Source: Methanospirillum stamsii
GTDB lineage: Archaea; Halobacteriota; Methanomicrobia; Methanomicrobiales; Methanospirillaceae
Reading direction: 5' to 3'
Assembly (NCBI RefSeq): GCF_046244385.1
Contig: NZ_CP176366.1
Coordinates: forward strand, 3,286,001 to 3,350,000
DNA: 64,000 nt
The position numbers and the translations under genes are program-made. Under the pieces are notes generated by a model that saw nothing but the letters and a program-made list of their open reading frames with translations, had not been told where the DNA came from and did no database searches. This document shows, in pieces, positions 26,334-35,426 of this stretch; positions within the stretch are counted from its first letter, which is position 1; the number at the start of each line of letters is the position of its first letter.

Positions 26334-27335
26334 TTACCTCTTTTCTGCCGGATAGATCTGAGTCCAGAGATGAAGATCGCGATAACTTGCATTTATCCTG
26401 TCCATATTTTTTATCGTTTCATTAGGAACTGATTCATTAAACAGTAAAAATTCTATCCTATTATATCCAGTACCTGGTGGAATGAAGGTATACGGACGTG
26501 TAATTGTTTCATTATGAGGAATAGTAAGGGTATCTTTGTCAATTAAATCCATCGCCATTATGGTTGATGTATTATCTTCCGGATTAAACGTCATATTCAT
26601 CACATGTGTCTCAATCGTATACGTGATATTGCGATACTCATGATTTCCAACACCGATAAATAAAGGATATTGTACTCCGACAAATACTTTTGAAGGATAA
26701 TCAGCAGCCATTTGATTCTCACCAAGAATGAAAAATTCTGTAAATTTTTCTCCTTCTTTAGGAACAGCAATAACAAAAATTGTAACACTAATTGCAGTAA
26801 TAATTGAAATTAACAGAATTATTGAAAGAATGCGGTCAAAACGGGTCTGACCATCTGAAAAAAAATCATCCCTTACTGATTCAATTATCTGAGAGAATGG
26901 AAATTCATATCTCTCTTCATCAGGTAGTATTCCTCTCCGATACTGTCCAATAAGGATCATTGCTAAGACGAATGCAGATAATGATATGACAATTGGATCA
27001 AGACGTATGCCCCACGGCGTATAATTTAATGCAAGACCGATTAGAGGAACTACTGCAATGGACATCCCAAATGAGAGTGCAATACGTTCTATAAGATCCA
27101 AATCTGATTTTTGAGGAAAAAACGCTGCAATAAGAGAATATCCCGGAATAAATAATATTACAGGGAGAGCAAAAAGTGTCCGGATAGGACTGGTATTCAG
27201 AAATGGAACATAAATTGCACATAAAGATATAAAGAGCCACAAGAAAATAACCTTTAAATCCGGAAAAATCCTGACTTCAAAAAAGGCTTTATTTATAGTA
27301 CCCCATATTTTTTCTGGATCAGGAGATGAATTCAC
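26334..27335 (-). CDS. DUF1616 family membrane protein
   Basis: 333 residues. The N-terminal half has four to five helices with the DUF1616 signature 'RTLFALPVILFIPGYSLIAAFFPQKSDLDLIERIALSFGMSIAVVPLIGLALNY'. A further helix (about 168-190) is followed by a roughly 140-residue extracytoplasmic beta domain ('SKVFVGVQYPLFIGVGNHEYRN', several N-x-S/T). DUF1616 is common in methanogens and halophiles, usually near surface-glycan or S-layer genes. Its function is unknown. It is transcribed toward the MoxR operon (convergent ends), with its start about 160 bases from the divergent TPR gene. Confidence 0.85.
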   Translation of the reverse strand: MNSSPDPEKIWGTINKAFFEVRIFPDLKVIFLWLFISLCAIYVPFLNTSPIRTLFALPVILFIPGYSLIAAFFPQKSDLDLIERIALSFGMSIAVVPLIGLALNYTPWGIRLDPIVISLSAFVLAMILIGQYRRGILPDEERYEFPFSQIIESVRDDFFSDGQTRFDRILSIILLISIITAISVTIFVIAVPKEGEKFTEFFILGENQMAADYPSKVFVGVQYPLFIGVGNHEYRNITYTIETHVMNMTFNPEDNTSTIMAMDLIDKDTLTIPHNETITRPYTFIPPGTGYNRIEFLLFNESVPNETIKNMDRINASYRDLHLWTQIYPAEKR

Positions 27336-27494
27336 ATAAATAATTTGATCTCTCTTTAAATTAAGGCTTTGAGTATATGAATAAATCCTTCAGATTTTTA
27401 GATATATCATCTGAAAAAAATATCGATATCGTTACATCAATTCTATGAATATCAAAATGAAGGATTAATTTATTATTAAAAATAAGTAATATTT

Positions 27495-30062
27495 ATGCTA
27501 AATAATTTATCGAATTATTTATTAGATTTTAGGCATTTAAACATCAAAAAATTTTTTTCAATTTTCTCTCTAATGATTCTATCTTTTCTGGTGACCTGCA
27601 ATCCTTGTCTTGGTTCTGATGATTTGATTGATGATTCATCTCCTACTGCATATGATCTTTACAAAGAAGGAAAATATGATGAAGCATTACAATCCTTTGA
27701 CCAATTATTGATTCAAAATGCATCTGACATTCGTGCTTTAACAGGAAAGGCTAATACACTGGTAAAATTGAAGAAATTTGAAGACGCAATTACAGAATAT
27801 GACAAAATTCTAATTCTGGATACAACGAATGCAGATATTTGTAATAAAAAAGGTCAAGCACTTTATAATTTAAAAAAATATGAAGAAGCGATATATTCTT
27901 TCAATAAAGCACTGGAGATTGACCCGAATCTGAAATCTGTATGGTATAATATTGGAAATACATATTATTCACTCAAACGATATGAAGAGGCAATGCCTGC
28001 TTTTGACAAAGCCTTTGAATTAGATCCGGAATACACCTCGGCATTATTGAAAAAAGGTGATTCACTAAGAAATTTACAGCAATATGAAGAAGCAATATCA
28101 ACATATGACAAAGTGATTGATCTTGATCCTAACCTGACCGCACCTTGGAATAGCAAAGGAGTTACTTATAATAAACAAAAGAAATATGAAGAAGCAATTG
28201 AATCTTTTAAAAAATCTCTGGAAATCAATCCAGACCAGAAATCGGGATGGTATAATATTGGAGATGCATATTATACACTCAGCCAATACCAAGAGGCGAT
28301 ACCTGCTTTTAACAAAGCATTTGAATTAGATCCGGAATACACCTCGGCATTATTGAAAAAAGGCGATTCTTTTAGAAAAATGCAAAAATATGATGAAGCG
28401 ATAACCACATATGACAAAGCTATTGATATCGATCCTAACCTTACTTCTCCCTTTTTAAGTAAAGGAGCAATTTTTTCAGATTTACAGGATTATAACAAAT
28501 CAATTACAGCATATAAATTGGCACTAGAAATCGATCCTGGTCTTGCATCTGTATGGAATAGTGTAGGATCAGTTTATACTAAACTAGAAGAATATGAAAA
28601 TGCAATAAAAGCTTTTGATACTGCATATTCATTAAACCCGGGTTTAACATCAGCGCTTATAAATAAAGGAGATTCGTTAAGTAAGTTAGGTAGGAACGAA
28701 GAAGCAATAGAAGTATATGACAGAGTGTGTGAAATCAACCCGAACCTTACAACGGCTTTGATTAAAAAAGGAGAAGTCCTCACATCATTAAATAAAACTG
28801 AAGAATCTCTTGAAATATACAACTCAATTATTGCAGAAAATCCGGATGATGTTACTGGATACATCCAGAAAGGTAATTTTCTAATAAAAAAGGGAAATTT
28901 TGATGAAGCCATATTAGCTTTTGATAAAGCAATAGCACTGGATCCTGAATCTACTTCGTCTATTAAAAGAAAAGCCAATGCTTATTTATCAGAAAACCGT
29001 TACGAAGAAGCGGCAGAAATTTTTAACCAGGCTTTGACGATAAATCCGGAAGATGCCTCATTATGGATTAGTCTTGGTAATACATACAAGTCTGATAAAA
29101 ATTATGAAGCCGCACTGGACTCTTTTAACCGGGCATATGAACTGGACAAAAATTCGATATCCGCTCTGAAGGGGAAAGGTTCCACCCTTCAGTCGATGAA
29201 AAAATATAACGAAGCCATCGATGCATATAACCGTATACTTTACCTTGACGAAAATGATCCTAATGCATGGATAGGAAAAGGAAATGCCCTAAATGGTCTT
29301 AAACAATATTCAAGTGCCCTTATAGCTTTTGAAAAAGTGCTGGAGATAGACCCTACTCTTGTTTCAGCCCTGAATGGAAAAGCTACTGCACTCAGGAATA
29401 TGAAAAAATCTCTTACTGATGAGATTCATGAAGAAGTGTATAGTACATATGAAAGTATCCTTGAAATTAACCAGGATAATCCAGGAACATGGATTAACCA
29501 GGGAAATACATTGAAGAATCTCAAGAGATATGAAGAAGCTATTGAAGCATATGATAATGCCCTCGGACTTAATGATACCCTTACGTCTGCATGGATAGGA
29601 AAAGGAGATTCTCAAAAAAGCCTTGAATACTATAAAGAAGCGACTGAATCATATGAAACCGCATTAGAATTAAACCCGAATTTAACATCAGTATGGAAAA
29701 ATATGGGTGATTCATATATCAAAATTGGAGAAACTGAACCAGCAATTGCCGCATATGAAAACTATACAATCCTCTCTCCAAAAAGCCGTCCTAGCTGGTT
29801 TACTTTAGGAGAACTTTATCAAAAACTTTCGGAATTCAACAAATCCATATTCGCTTTTGATAAAGTAATAGAATTACATCCGAAAAATGCCACAGCCTGG
29901 CTCTATAAAGGTGAGGCCCTTACCGGACTTATGATGTATAACGAATCATTACAAGCGTACAGGCAGGCGAAAAATTACAATAAAAGTATTATAATTCCGC
30001 CATCAGTCATTACAAATGCAACTATTGAAGACCAGAATAATTTACGAGTAAATCTCTTTTAA
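27495..30062 (+). CDS. Exported/membrane-anchored tetratricopeptide repeat protein
   Basis: 855 residues. An N-terminal hydrophobic stretch (about 20-42) acts as signal or anchor, followed by about 23 TPR units of 34 residues with consensus 'Y.EAI..YDKAL.LDPN....W...G', then a short tail ('NATIEDQNNLRVNLF'). TPR arrays are protein-binding superhelices. Likely location is the outer face of the membrane. Units two and five modules apart are nearly identical at DNA level (copies at about 28015 and 28321, 306 bases apart, equal to three TPRs), showing internal duplication. No catalytic domain. Partner unknown. Confidence 0.85.
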   Translation: MLNNLSNYLLDFRHLNIKKFFSIFSLMILSFLVTCNPCLGSDDLIDDSSPTAYDLYKEGKYDEALQSFDQLLIQNASDIRALTGKANTLVKLKKFEDAITEYDKILILDTTNADICNKKGQALYNLKKYEEAIYSFNKALEIDPNLKSVWYNIGNTYYSLKRYEEAMPAFDKAFELDPEYTSALLKKGDSLRNLQQYEEAISTYDKVIDLDPNLTAPWNSKGVTYNKQKKYEEAIESFKKSLEINPDQKSGWYNIGDAYYTLSQYQEAIPAFNKAFELDPEYTSALLKKGDSFRKMQKYDEAITTYDKAIDIDPNLTSPFLSKGAIFSDLQDYNKSITAYKLALEIDPGLASVWNSVGSVYTKLEEYENAIKAFDTAYSLNPGLTSALINKGDSLSKLGRNEEAIEVYDRVCEINPNLTTALIKKGEVLTSLNKTEESLEIYNSIIAENPDDVTGYIQKGNFLIKKGNFDEAILAFDKAIALDPESTSSIKRKANAYLSENRYEEAAEIFNQALTINPEDASLWISLGNTYKSDKNYEAALDSFNRAYELDKNSISALKGKGSTLQSMKKYNEAIDAYNRILYLDENDPNAWIGKGNALNGLKQYSSALIAFEKVLEIDPTLVSALNGKATALRNMKKSLTDEIHEEVYSTYESILEINQDNPGTWINQGNTLKNLKRYEEAIEAYDNALGLNDTLTSAWIGKGDSQKSLEYYKEATESYETALELNPNLTSVWKNMGDSYIKIGETEPAIAAYENYTILSPKSRPSWFTLGELYQKLSEFNKSIFAFDKVIELHPKNATAWLYKGEALTGLMMYNESLQAYRQAKNYNKSIIIPPSVITNATIEDQNNLRVNLF

Positions 30063-30225
30063 CCCTGAACAACTATTTTTCTGATAATAATTTTTTATTC
30101 ATCTTTTCAAAAAGATAGAGTTAGTAGCGTTTTTTCCCAATTATCAACAGATATTAATATCCCGATTAGATTCGAAGGTCGTGATCTTATTATGTGAAAA
30201 TCATAATAAATTTAATAATATATTA

Positions 30226-31284
30226 TAGTTAGTTGCATAATATTTTGAAATAATATTTTGCGCTCAAAAATTTTTCAGCCCATCCTTTGAAATAGGTGAT
30301 CTGGTTAATTCTGTAGAAAAATTCTTCCCAAATTTCTGCTTTTAAGTGATCATGATCCTTAATGAAAAGGGTAGAAAGATCTCTCCGGACAGCTCTCCAA
30401 ATTTGCTCAATTGGATTTAAATCTGGAGAATACGGCGGAAGGATAATTAGTTCAATACCATTTTGTGCAGAAAAATCACGGACCATTTGTGATCGATGAG
30501 ATGAGAAGTTGTCAAGAATTATCACAATTCTTTTTCCTGGATTTGCTACTTTAAATTCACTTAAGACTTCACATATGTCCTCTTTTTAAGAGTGATCACG
30601 AAATGTTAAAATGGAGTTCCCATTAGGAGAGTAAATTCCAAAGGTATTGGCTCTAAACTTACTGGTATTTTTTATAATGCGGGTTTTTGTGAAAAACCAA
30701 ACCCGTTAAGTGTTAGCAGTAGATTGTGGGGAACTAGCATCGAAAAAGCCGATTACAACATTTTTGCTCATTTTTAGGAGTCTTTTTTTAAAATTTCCTC
30801 TGCGTTTTCAGGCCGACGATAATCTTGCGGATATAATTTCCCAAAAAGCATTTTGTATTTCTTTAAAATTCTCCTTATTTGGTCCATACTATAATTTACG
30901 GAAAATTTTAAAAAAATTAACTCTCGAACTTCAGAGGTTGTCCAAAAATTGTGAGTGTGTAAAATCTCATATAATTGATCCTTTTCAACATCTGAAAGTT
31001 TTGCTGGCTTTCCACCTGCATAACCTTCTGAATTCCACCTGTCCTGCCACGTGTAACCCGTTCCCGGAGAAATACCTACTAATTTACACGCTTCCTTTAC
31101 GGACATATTCGAATACCGAAGGTTAATAAAGGTTAACCGCTTATGGATTTTGGCCTCGAGCTCATAATCTTTTATTTTTTTAAGCAAATCACTTTGAGTA
31201 ATGTGAGGAATAATTGATATTTGCTGGACATTTATCATAAACTATGTTTAAATTTAAAAGTATAGAAAGTAATGCAACAAACTA
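30226..31284 (-). mobile_element. IS630-family insertion sequence
   Basis: 1059-bp element with near-perfect inverted ends: TATAGTTAGTTGCAT at 30224-30238 and the inverse of TATAGTTTGTTGCAT at 31272-31286 (14 of 15). The outermost TA on each side (30224-30225 and 31285-31286) is the TA duplication typical of IS630/Tc1-mariner elements. The single transposase reads leftward and is decayed. Confidence 0.85.
30229..31238 (-). pseudogene. IS630 transposase, frameshifted and carrying two nonsense codons
   Basis: First part (31238-30774, 154 residues) is the paired HTH region ('MSVKEACKLVGISPGTGYTWQDRWNSEGYAGG' and 'FWTTSEVRELIFLKF…YSMDQIRRILKK'). Just before its stop there is a run AAAAAAAG (minus strand, about 30789-30782). 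Slipping back by one base there continues into the catalytic part 'VVIGFFDASSPQSTANT-stop-RVWFFTKTR…FRDHS-stop-KEDICEV' and on into 'IVIILDNFSSHRSQMV' and 'LPPYSPDLNPIEQIWRAVRRDL' (DDE region, 30525-30229). The two TAA codons in that frame are at 30706-30708 and 30586-30588. The slip itself could be programmed, as in some IS630 members; the two stops show inactivation. Confidence 0.88.
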
Positions 31285-31302
31285 TAAATTATTAATGAAC
31301 CA

Positions 31303-32446
31303 ATGCGATCTAAATCCCCCCTCAAAAAAGATGATACTCATCTTTTTTGTTGTCAAAATCCAGATTGTTCCGATTATGGGAAACGTGGACTAGGAAATCT
31401 TACGGTTAGTGGAACATCTGGGAGCCAAGGAAACCGTATGTTGAGATGCAGGTCTTGTGGCTATCGCTTTTCTGAAACCAGAGGTACTGTTTTATTCAAC
31501 TCAAAAATAGACCACGATCAAGCCGTTTCTGTTATGGCACATCTCTCCGAGGGATGTGGTATACGAAAAACCAGCAGATTAACAGAAGTGAGTTTAGGGA
31601 CAGTGGCTAGGCTCTCTAAAAAGTCAGGAAAACATGCTCAAGTAGCCCATGATGAATTGGTTGGTTTTTCCCCCTCAGACTAATGAAGTTCAATTCGATG
31701 AAAAATGGAGTTTCATTGGTAAGAAAGAGAAGAATTGTGATCCATAGGACCCAAAAGATAACAATTATGGAGATAATTGGGATCATATTGCTTATGGTCC
31801 TGAAAACCGATTAGTTCTTTCTGTCATTCCCGGAAAACGAACTGCAAAGAACACTCACAAACTCATACAAGACTTTATTAGAAGAACCGGGGGTAAAATA
31901 ATGAGATTGATTACCACAGACAAGTATTTGCCATACATAGATGCCATTCTTGTCGGATATGGAAAACTGGTCAATCTTGAAAGAACAGGCAAACGAGGAC
32001 GCCCAAAAAAGCCATATTGGGAGGTTCCTTCAGAATTGATTTATGCAATGGTAAAAAAACATCTTTCCAAAGGAAGAATATGTAAGGTTGAGACTGAGTT
32101 AATCTTTGGAACAGAGGAAGGACTGAAAAACGCATTAAAAGCTTCAAAAGTTAGCAATAATATTAACACTTCATTTATCGAACGGCAGAATGGTACTGAC
32201 AGAAATCGGAATTCACAAAAACTTAGAAAAACGCTTTCATTTTCTAAAGAACTGGAAGAACACGAATTGATGACGTTCTTTTCTCTATATAGTTACAATT
32301 TTTGTTGGTCCGTTGGGACACTTCAACTACAAGATAAACAAGGGAAGCGATCAGTGAAAAGAACACCTGCAATGGCAGCAGGTTTAACAGATCATGTGTG
32401 GACTATCGAAGAGTGGATTCGTTTTCCTACTGTGCAGCTATGTTAG
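31303..32446 (+). pseudogene. IS1-like transposase with zinc ribbon, frameshift and nonsense codon
   Basis: N-terminal part (31303-31683) carries a four-Cys zinc ribbon ('CCQNPDCSDYG…RCRSCGYRFSETRGT') and an HTH region ('IRKTSRLTEVSLGTVARL'). A +1 shift at the C-run near 31670 leads into 'QTNEVQFDEKWSFIGKKEKNCDP', a TAG at 31745-31747, then 'GDNWDHIAYGPENRLVLSVIPGKRTAKN' and the DDE C-terminal part up to 32446 ('TSFIERQNGTDRNRNSQKLRKTLSFSKELEEHE'). This layout matches the IS1-like transposases common in methanogens. Two lesions make it non-functional unless rescued. Confidence 0.85.
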
Positions 32447-32563
32447 ATTACGACCGATTCGAAGAATTACCTAAAAAATGGATAATGATTATCCAGCATT
32501 AACTTCGGACTCCATTTTAAAGCCCAACTTTGCCACTAGAAAATAATATGTGTGTTTTTAGTG

Positions 32564-33915
32564 ATGTTTGAATCGTTAAAAATGCAGACAAAAAAAAGAA
32601 CCAATGAACTTTCGCCGAATGAAAATATATCTTTTCCTATCGGGACAATATTCCTCGTTGATAAGTTGTATGAAATCCTGCAATTTGCGATATTTTCGGA
32701 AAGCACGAGACGAGGAGTATCGAAATCAACAAACTACTTCGAGCCCTCATTAGCTACAAATTGACGAATAACTTCAACATAAAAAGGTCTGAAGACTGGA
32801 TCAACCGGCCTGAAATACTTGACGAATTTTCCCCCTCTCCCTTACTTCAGTGAAAGAACGCTTTACCGTGTCCTTGAAATGCTTGATACTAATCGTGATG
32901 AAATCATCTCTGACATCCAGGATGTCTTTTTTTCGCGATACGATTTTGAGCATCCCAACATCTACATGGACTGGACCAGCCTGGTCCTTCATGGCTATGA
33001 GGCCCGACTTGGAAAATATGTATTCATCTGTGACCACCGCCCAGAAAAAAACAGATCACAGTTGGTGTTACAGAACTTTAAGGCCCGATAAATATCCCAA
33101 ATGGGATGACAATCGAACCTGGCAATCTCAATGATCATATCCACTTCAAGAAGACATATCACAGTCAAACAACCGGCTGAAAGAAGGATCTCTGGTTATA
33201 TTCGATAAAGGAGCGAATAGTGTCGCTAATACCCAGTTGATCCGGGCAGATAATCTTCAGTTCATCACCGGAAAAAAGCTCAACAAGAGCGATGACAACA
33301 TAATCGCTAAGTTTGAAACCTATAATCCGCATGTAATTGATGAGGAATCTGGGATTCGCGGAATTAAAATCAAGAAGCCAAACACTATTAACTATCTCTA
33401 CTTCTCAAAAAAACTGCAGAAAGAACAGCTGGAATCCAGAGCCAGAAAAGTCGTTCGTGAGATAAAAGAAGCAAAGGCCATTCAATAGAGCATTGACAAG
33501 AATAAGGCTCTTCCAAAACGATTCAGGATTAACAATCTTCTTGTGGATGTGGGCTACTCCATCCAGACAATGCTGATGGAACTCTCCGAAGATGATGCTA
33601 TATGGCTTCTTGAAATAAAGTTTATAAATGGGAGAGAGGAAGTTTTCTGCCCAAATCAAGTAAGAATTTGACACTTACTGAAGCCCTTCTGACCTATCAG
33701 AAGAATGTCTTGATTGAAAAGATATTCAACTCTCTCAAGAACGAGATCGAATCAAACCATTACGTATATGAACAAATAATAGTATTTACGGGGCATTAAT
33801 CATTGGGTTTATTGCACAGATATTTGTCTCACTAATCCGATTTGAGATCCCGGACCTGAAGCATACGTCAACAAAATTCATCAAACGGCGCTATCGATTT
33901 TGGGTAATGTCCTGA
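32564..33915 (+). pseudogene. Decayed IS1634/IS4-type transposase
   Basis: Pieces of one transposase lie in all three forward frames. These are the N-terminus 'FPIGTIFLVDKLYEIL' (32564 on), then 'YFSERTLYRVLEMLDTNRDEIISDIQDVFF…IYMDWTSLVLHGYEARLGKY' (about 32845-33020, containing the first catalytic Asp), then 'SLVIFDKGANSVAN' (about 33190), 'QFITGKKLNKSDDNIIAKFETYNPHVIDEESG' (33237-33488), 'RFRINNLLVDVGYSIQTMLMELSEDDA' and finally 'GALIIGFIAQIFVSLIRFEIPDL' (about 33790-33870). At least five frame changes or stops separate them. The C-terminus seems cut where the next IS1-like element begins. It differs clearly from the intact transposase at 47787. Confidence 0.8.
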
Positions 33916-33924
33916 CAAAAAGCT

Positions 33925-34999
33925 GGTAATACTTATAGGCAAAATTGTGTCAATATCCATGTATTAAAATTTTATATGAATTAGATGATGAATATTAACA
34001 ATGGTAGGAAAACGCGGTCCAATAAACATAACCTGTCAAAACCCGGATTGTTCATTCTTTCAAATAGAAGAGGGAAAGGACATTACAAAAAATGGTCATA
34101 ATACAACAGGAAATCAACAATATCATTGCCATCATTGTGGTCAGTATTTCATTGAAACACGTAATACTCCCCTTTATCATTCACGTTTACCTCGTTCTGA
34201 AGTTCTTTTAATTGCAAAGCATGCAGTGGAAAAAACATCAATTCGTGGGGTATCCAGAATTATTGATCACCACCGGGATACGATTTCCAGGTATTATCAC
34301 CTTATCGGAGACCATGCAGAAATCCTCAATGATCACAACATCTGTGATGTCCCTGCTGGTGATTGTGAAATGGATGAAATTAGGGAATTTATACAAAAAA
34401 AACAAAAATCTCCAAAATAATGAACCTGAAGAATATGGAGATTATTGGACAGATACAAGTTTCAAAAGAGAATCTGGATTATTTATCGCATTTCACTCAT
34501 GAAAGAGGATTGGAAGTAACTGTGCAGATATGATGGATCTCTTTTTTGAGAGAATGAATCTCCCAACACCCGATGAGAAAATTTCGATATATACTGATGG
34601 AAATATTCAATACTCGATTTGTTTGCCAGAATTATATTGGGAACCATGTATGAATTATGGCCAGCGGGTAAAAGTCAAGAAAAAAAATACGCTTGTTTGT
34701 GTTTTTCGAGAGAAAATATTTGGTAATCCTCATTTTCCTTCAATCTCAACATCTGTTGTTGAGGGCTATAATAATAAAATTCGTCAGCGTTTGAGTAGGT
34801 TTGGAAGGAAAACGGTTTCATTTTCGAAAACCGTCCATGATTATATAGCATCATTAAACATTTTTCAATTCGTCTACAACTTTATTGAAATCAAAACTGA
34901 CCGTTAGTCTCCGGCAATGCTGGAGATTATTACTGATCACTTATGGAATTGGGAGGAGTTTTTAAACCACCATGTTCAGTTATAATTTGGGTCAATACC
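33925..34999 (+). mobile_element. Second IS1-like element (boundaries approximate)
   Basis: GGTAATAC at 33925 and the inverse GGTATTGAC ending at 34999, each followed inward by a CAAAATTG/CAAATTAT-like stretch, look like imperfect terminal repeats around the second IS1-like transposase. No convincing target duplication flanks them. It appears to have landed in the 3' end of the decayed IS1634/IS4-type gene. Confidence 0.4.
34001..34907 (+). pseudogene. IS1-like transposase, second copy type, disrupted
   Basis: First part (34001-34420) has the zinc ribbon 'CQNPDCSFFQ…YHCHHCGQYFIETRNT' and HTH 'SIRGVSRIIDHHRDTISRYYHLI', ending with 'CDVPAGDCEMDEIREFIQKKQK'. The expected DDE Asp is in 'EMDEI'. 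After a frame change near 34410 the gene continues 'NEPEEYGDYWTDTSFKRESGLFIAFHS' to a TGA near 34501, and resumes with 'DMMDLFFERMNLPTPDEKISIYTDGNIQYS' and 'SISTSVVEGYNNKIRQRLSRFGRKTVSFSK' (catalytic Glu region) to 34907. It is related to but distinct from the copy at 31303, so two separate IS1-like insertions occurred here. Confidence 0.82.
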
Positions 35000-35044
35000 A
35001 AGTATTTTGATCACAATAGTGCGTGATCTTAATGAGTATCTATA

Positions 35045-35297
35045 GTCAAAGTGGCAAACTTGGGATTGAAGATTGAGAAGAAACTAATCCGGGATCAAAA
35101 AAGAAAACCAACTCAGAGACCATCTGCAAAAATGGTTGTTCTTCATGTTCAGAAGAGTGAAGCAGATTAAGGAAAGTGTGAATTCCGGGTTATTGTTCGA
35201 GTTTTGAATTTCACGGATGAATTAAGATATATTCTCCGATTACGAGGGCCGCATGTGGAAAAATAGTATGCGTAATTTTTTTGGTGCCGAGTGTCGG
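35045..35297 (+). pseudogene. 3' stub of the same IS type as 47765-49477
   Basis: About 250 bases resemble, base for base over most of their length, the last part of the transposase at 47787-49391. The shared protein text is 'LKIEKK.IRDQK', then 'W.FFMFRRVKQIKE', 'ILNFTDELR' and 'GPHVEK', here with frame changes and an early TAG. The stub ends with TTGGTGCCGAGTGTCGG (35281-35297), identical to the 3' terminal repeat of the intact element. It lies on the plus strand, opposite to the intact copy. The 5' part of this copy is missing, replaced by the IS1-like element. Confidence 0.82.
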
Positions 35298-35426
35298 ATG
35301 AATAAAAATTCATTGAATATGAGAGAGACTGTGCAAGTGATATCACATGAAATCCAAACAGAGCACAATCTATCGTTTAAGCATAGTTCATATAATTATT
35401 TAAAAAATGAGAAATAATCCTCCTCA

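Larger units (their letters stand above)
30120..32500 (+). mobile_element. IS1-like element split by an IS630 insertion (boundaries approximate)
   Basis: The IS1-like transposase frame begins at 31303, only 17 bases after the right end of the IS630, so the left end of the IS1-like element should lie beyond the IS630. That is supported by a matching inverted segment: TTCGAAGGTCGTGATCT at 30171-30187, and its counterpart at 32445-32463, identical apart from a 2-base gap and one change. Outside it, AGTTAGTAGC (about 30119) and AGTTAATGCT (inverted, about 32500) may be the tips. No clear target duplication was seen. Without the IS630 the element would be about 1.3 kb. Confidence 0.5.

Noticed and set aside
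32480..32494. Palindrome GGATAATGATTATCC as a possible operator or attachment site
   Set aside because: It lies in the subterminal region of the IS1-like element and is better explained as part of that element's end; no gene nearby would be controlled by it.
33915..35010. Target-site duplication for the second IS1-like element
   Set aside because: The 8-9 bases next to the proposed ends (AAAAAGCT and AAGTATTT) do not match, so no duplication is claimed and the ends stay approximate.
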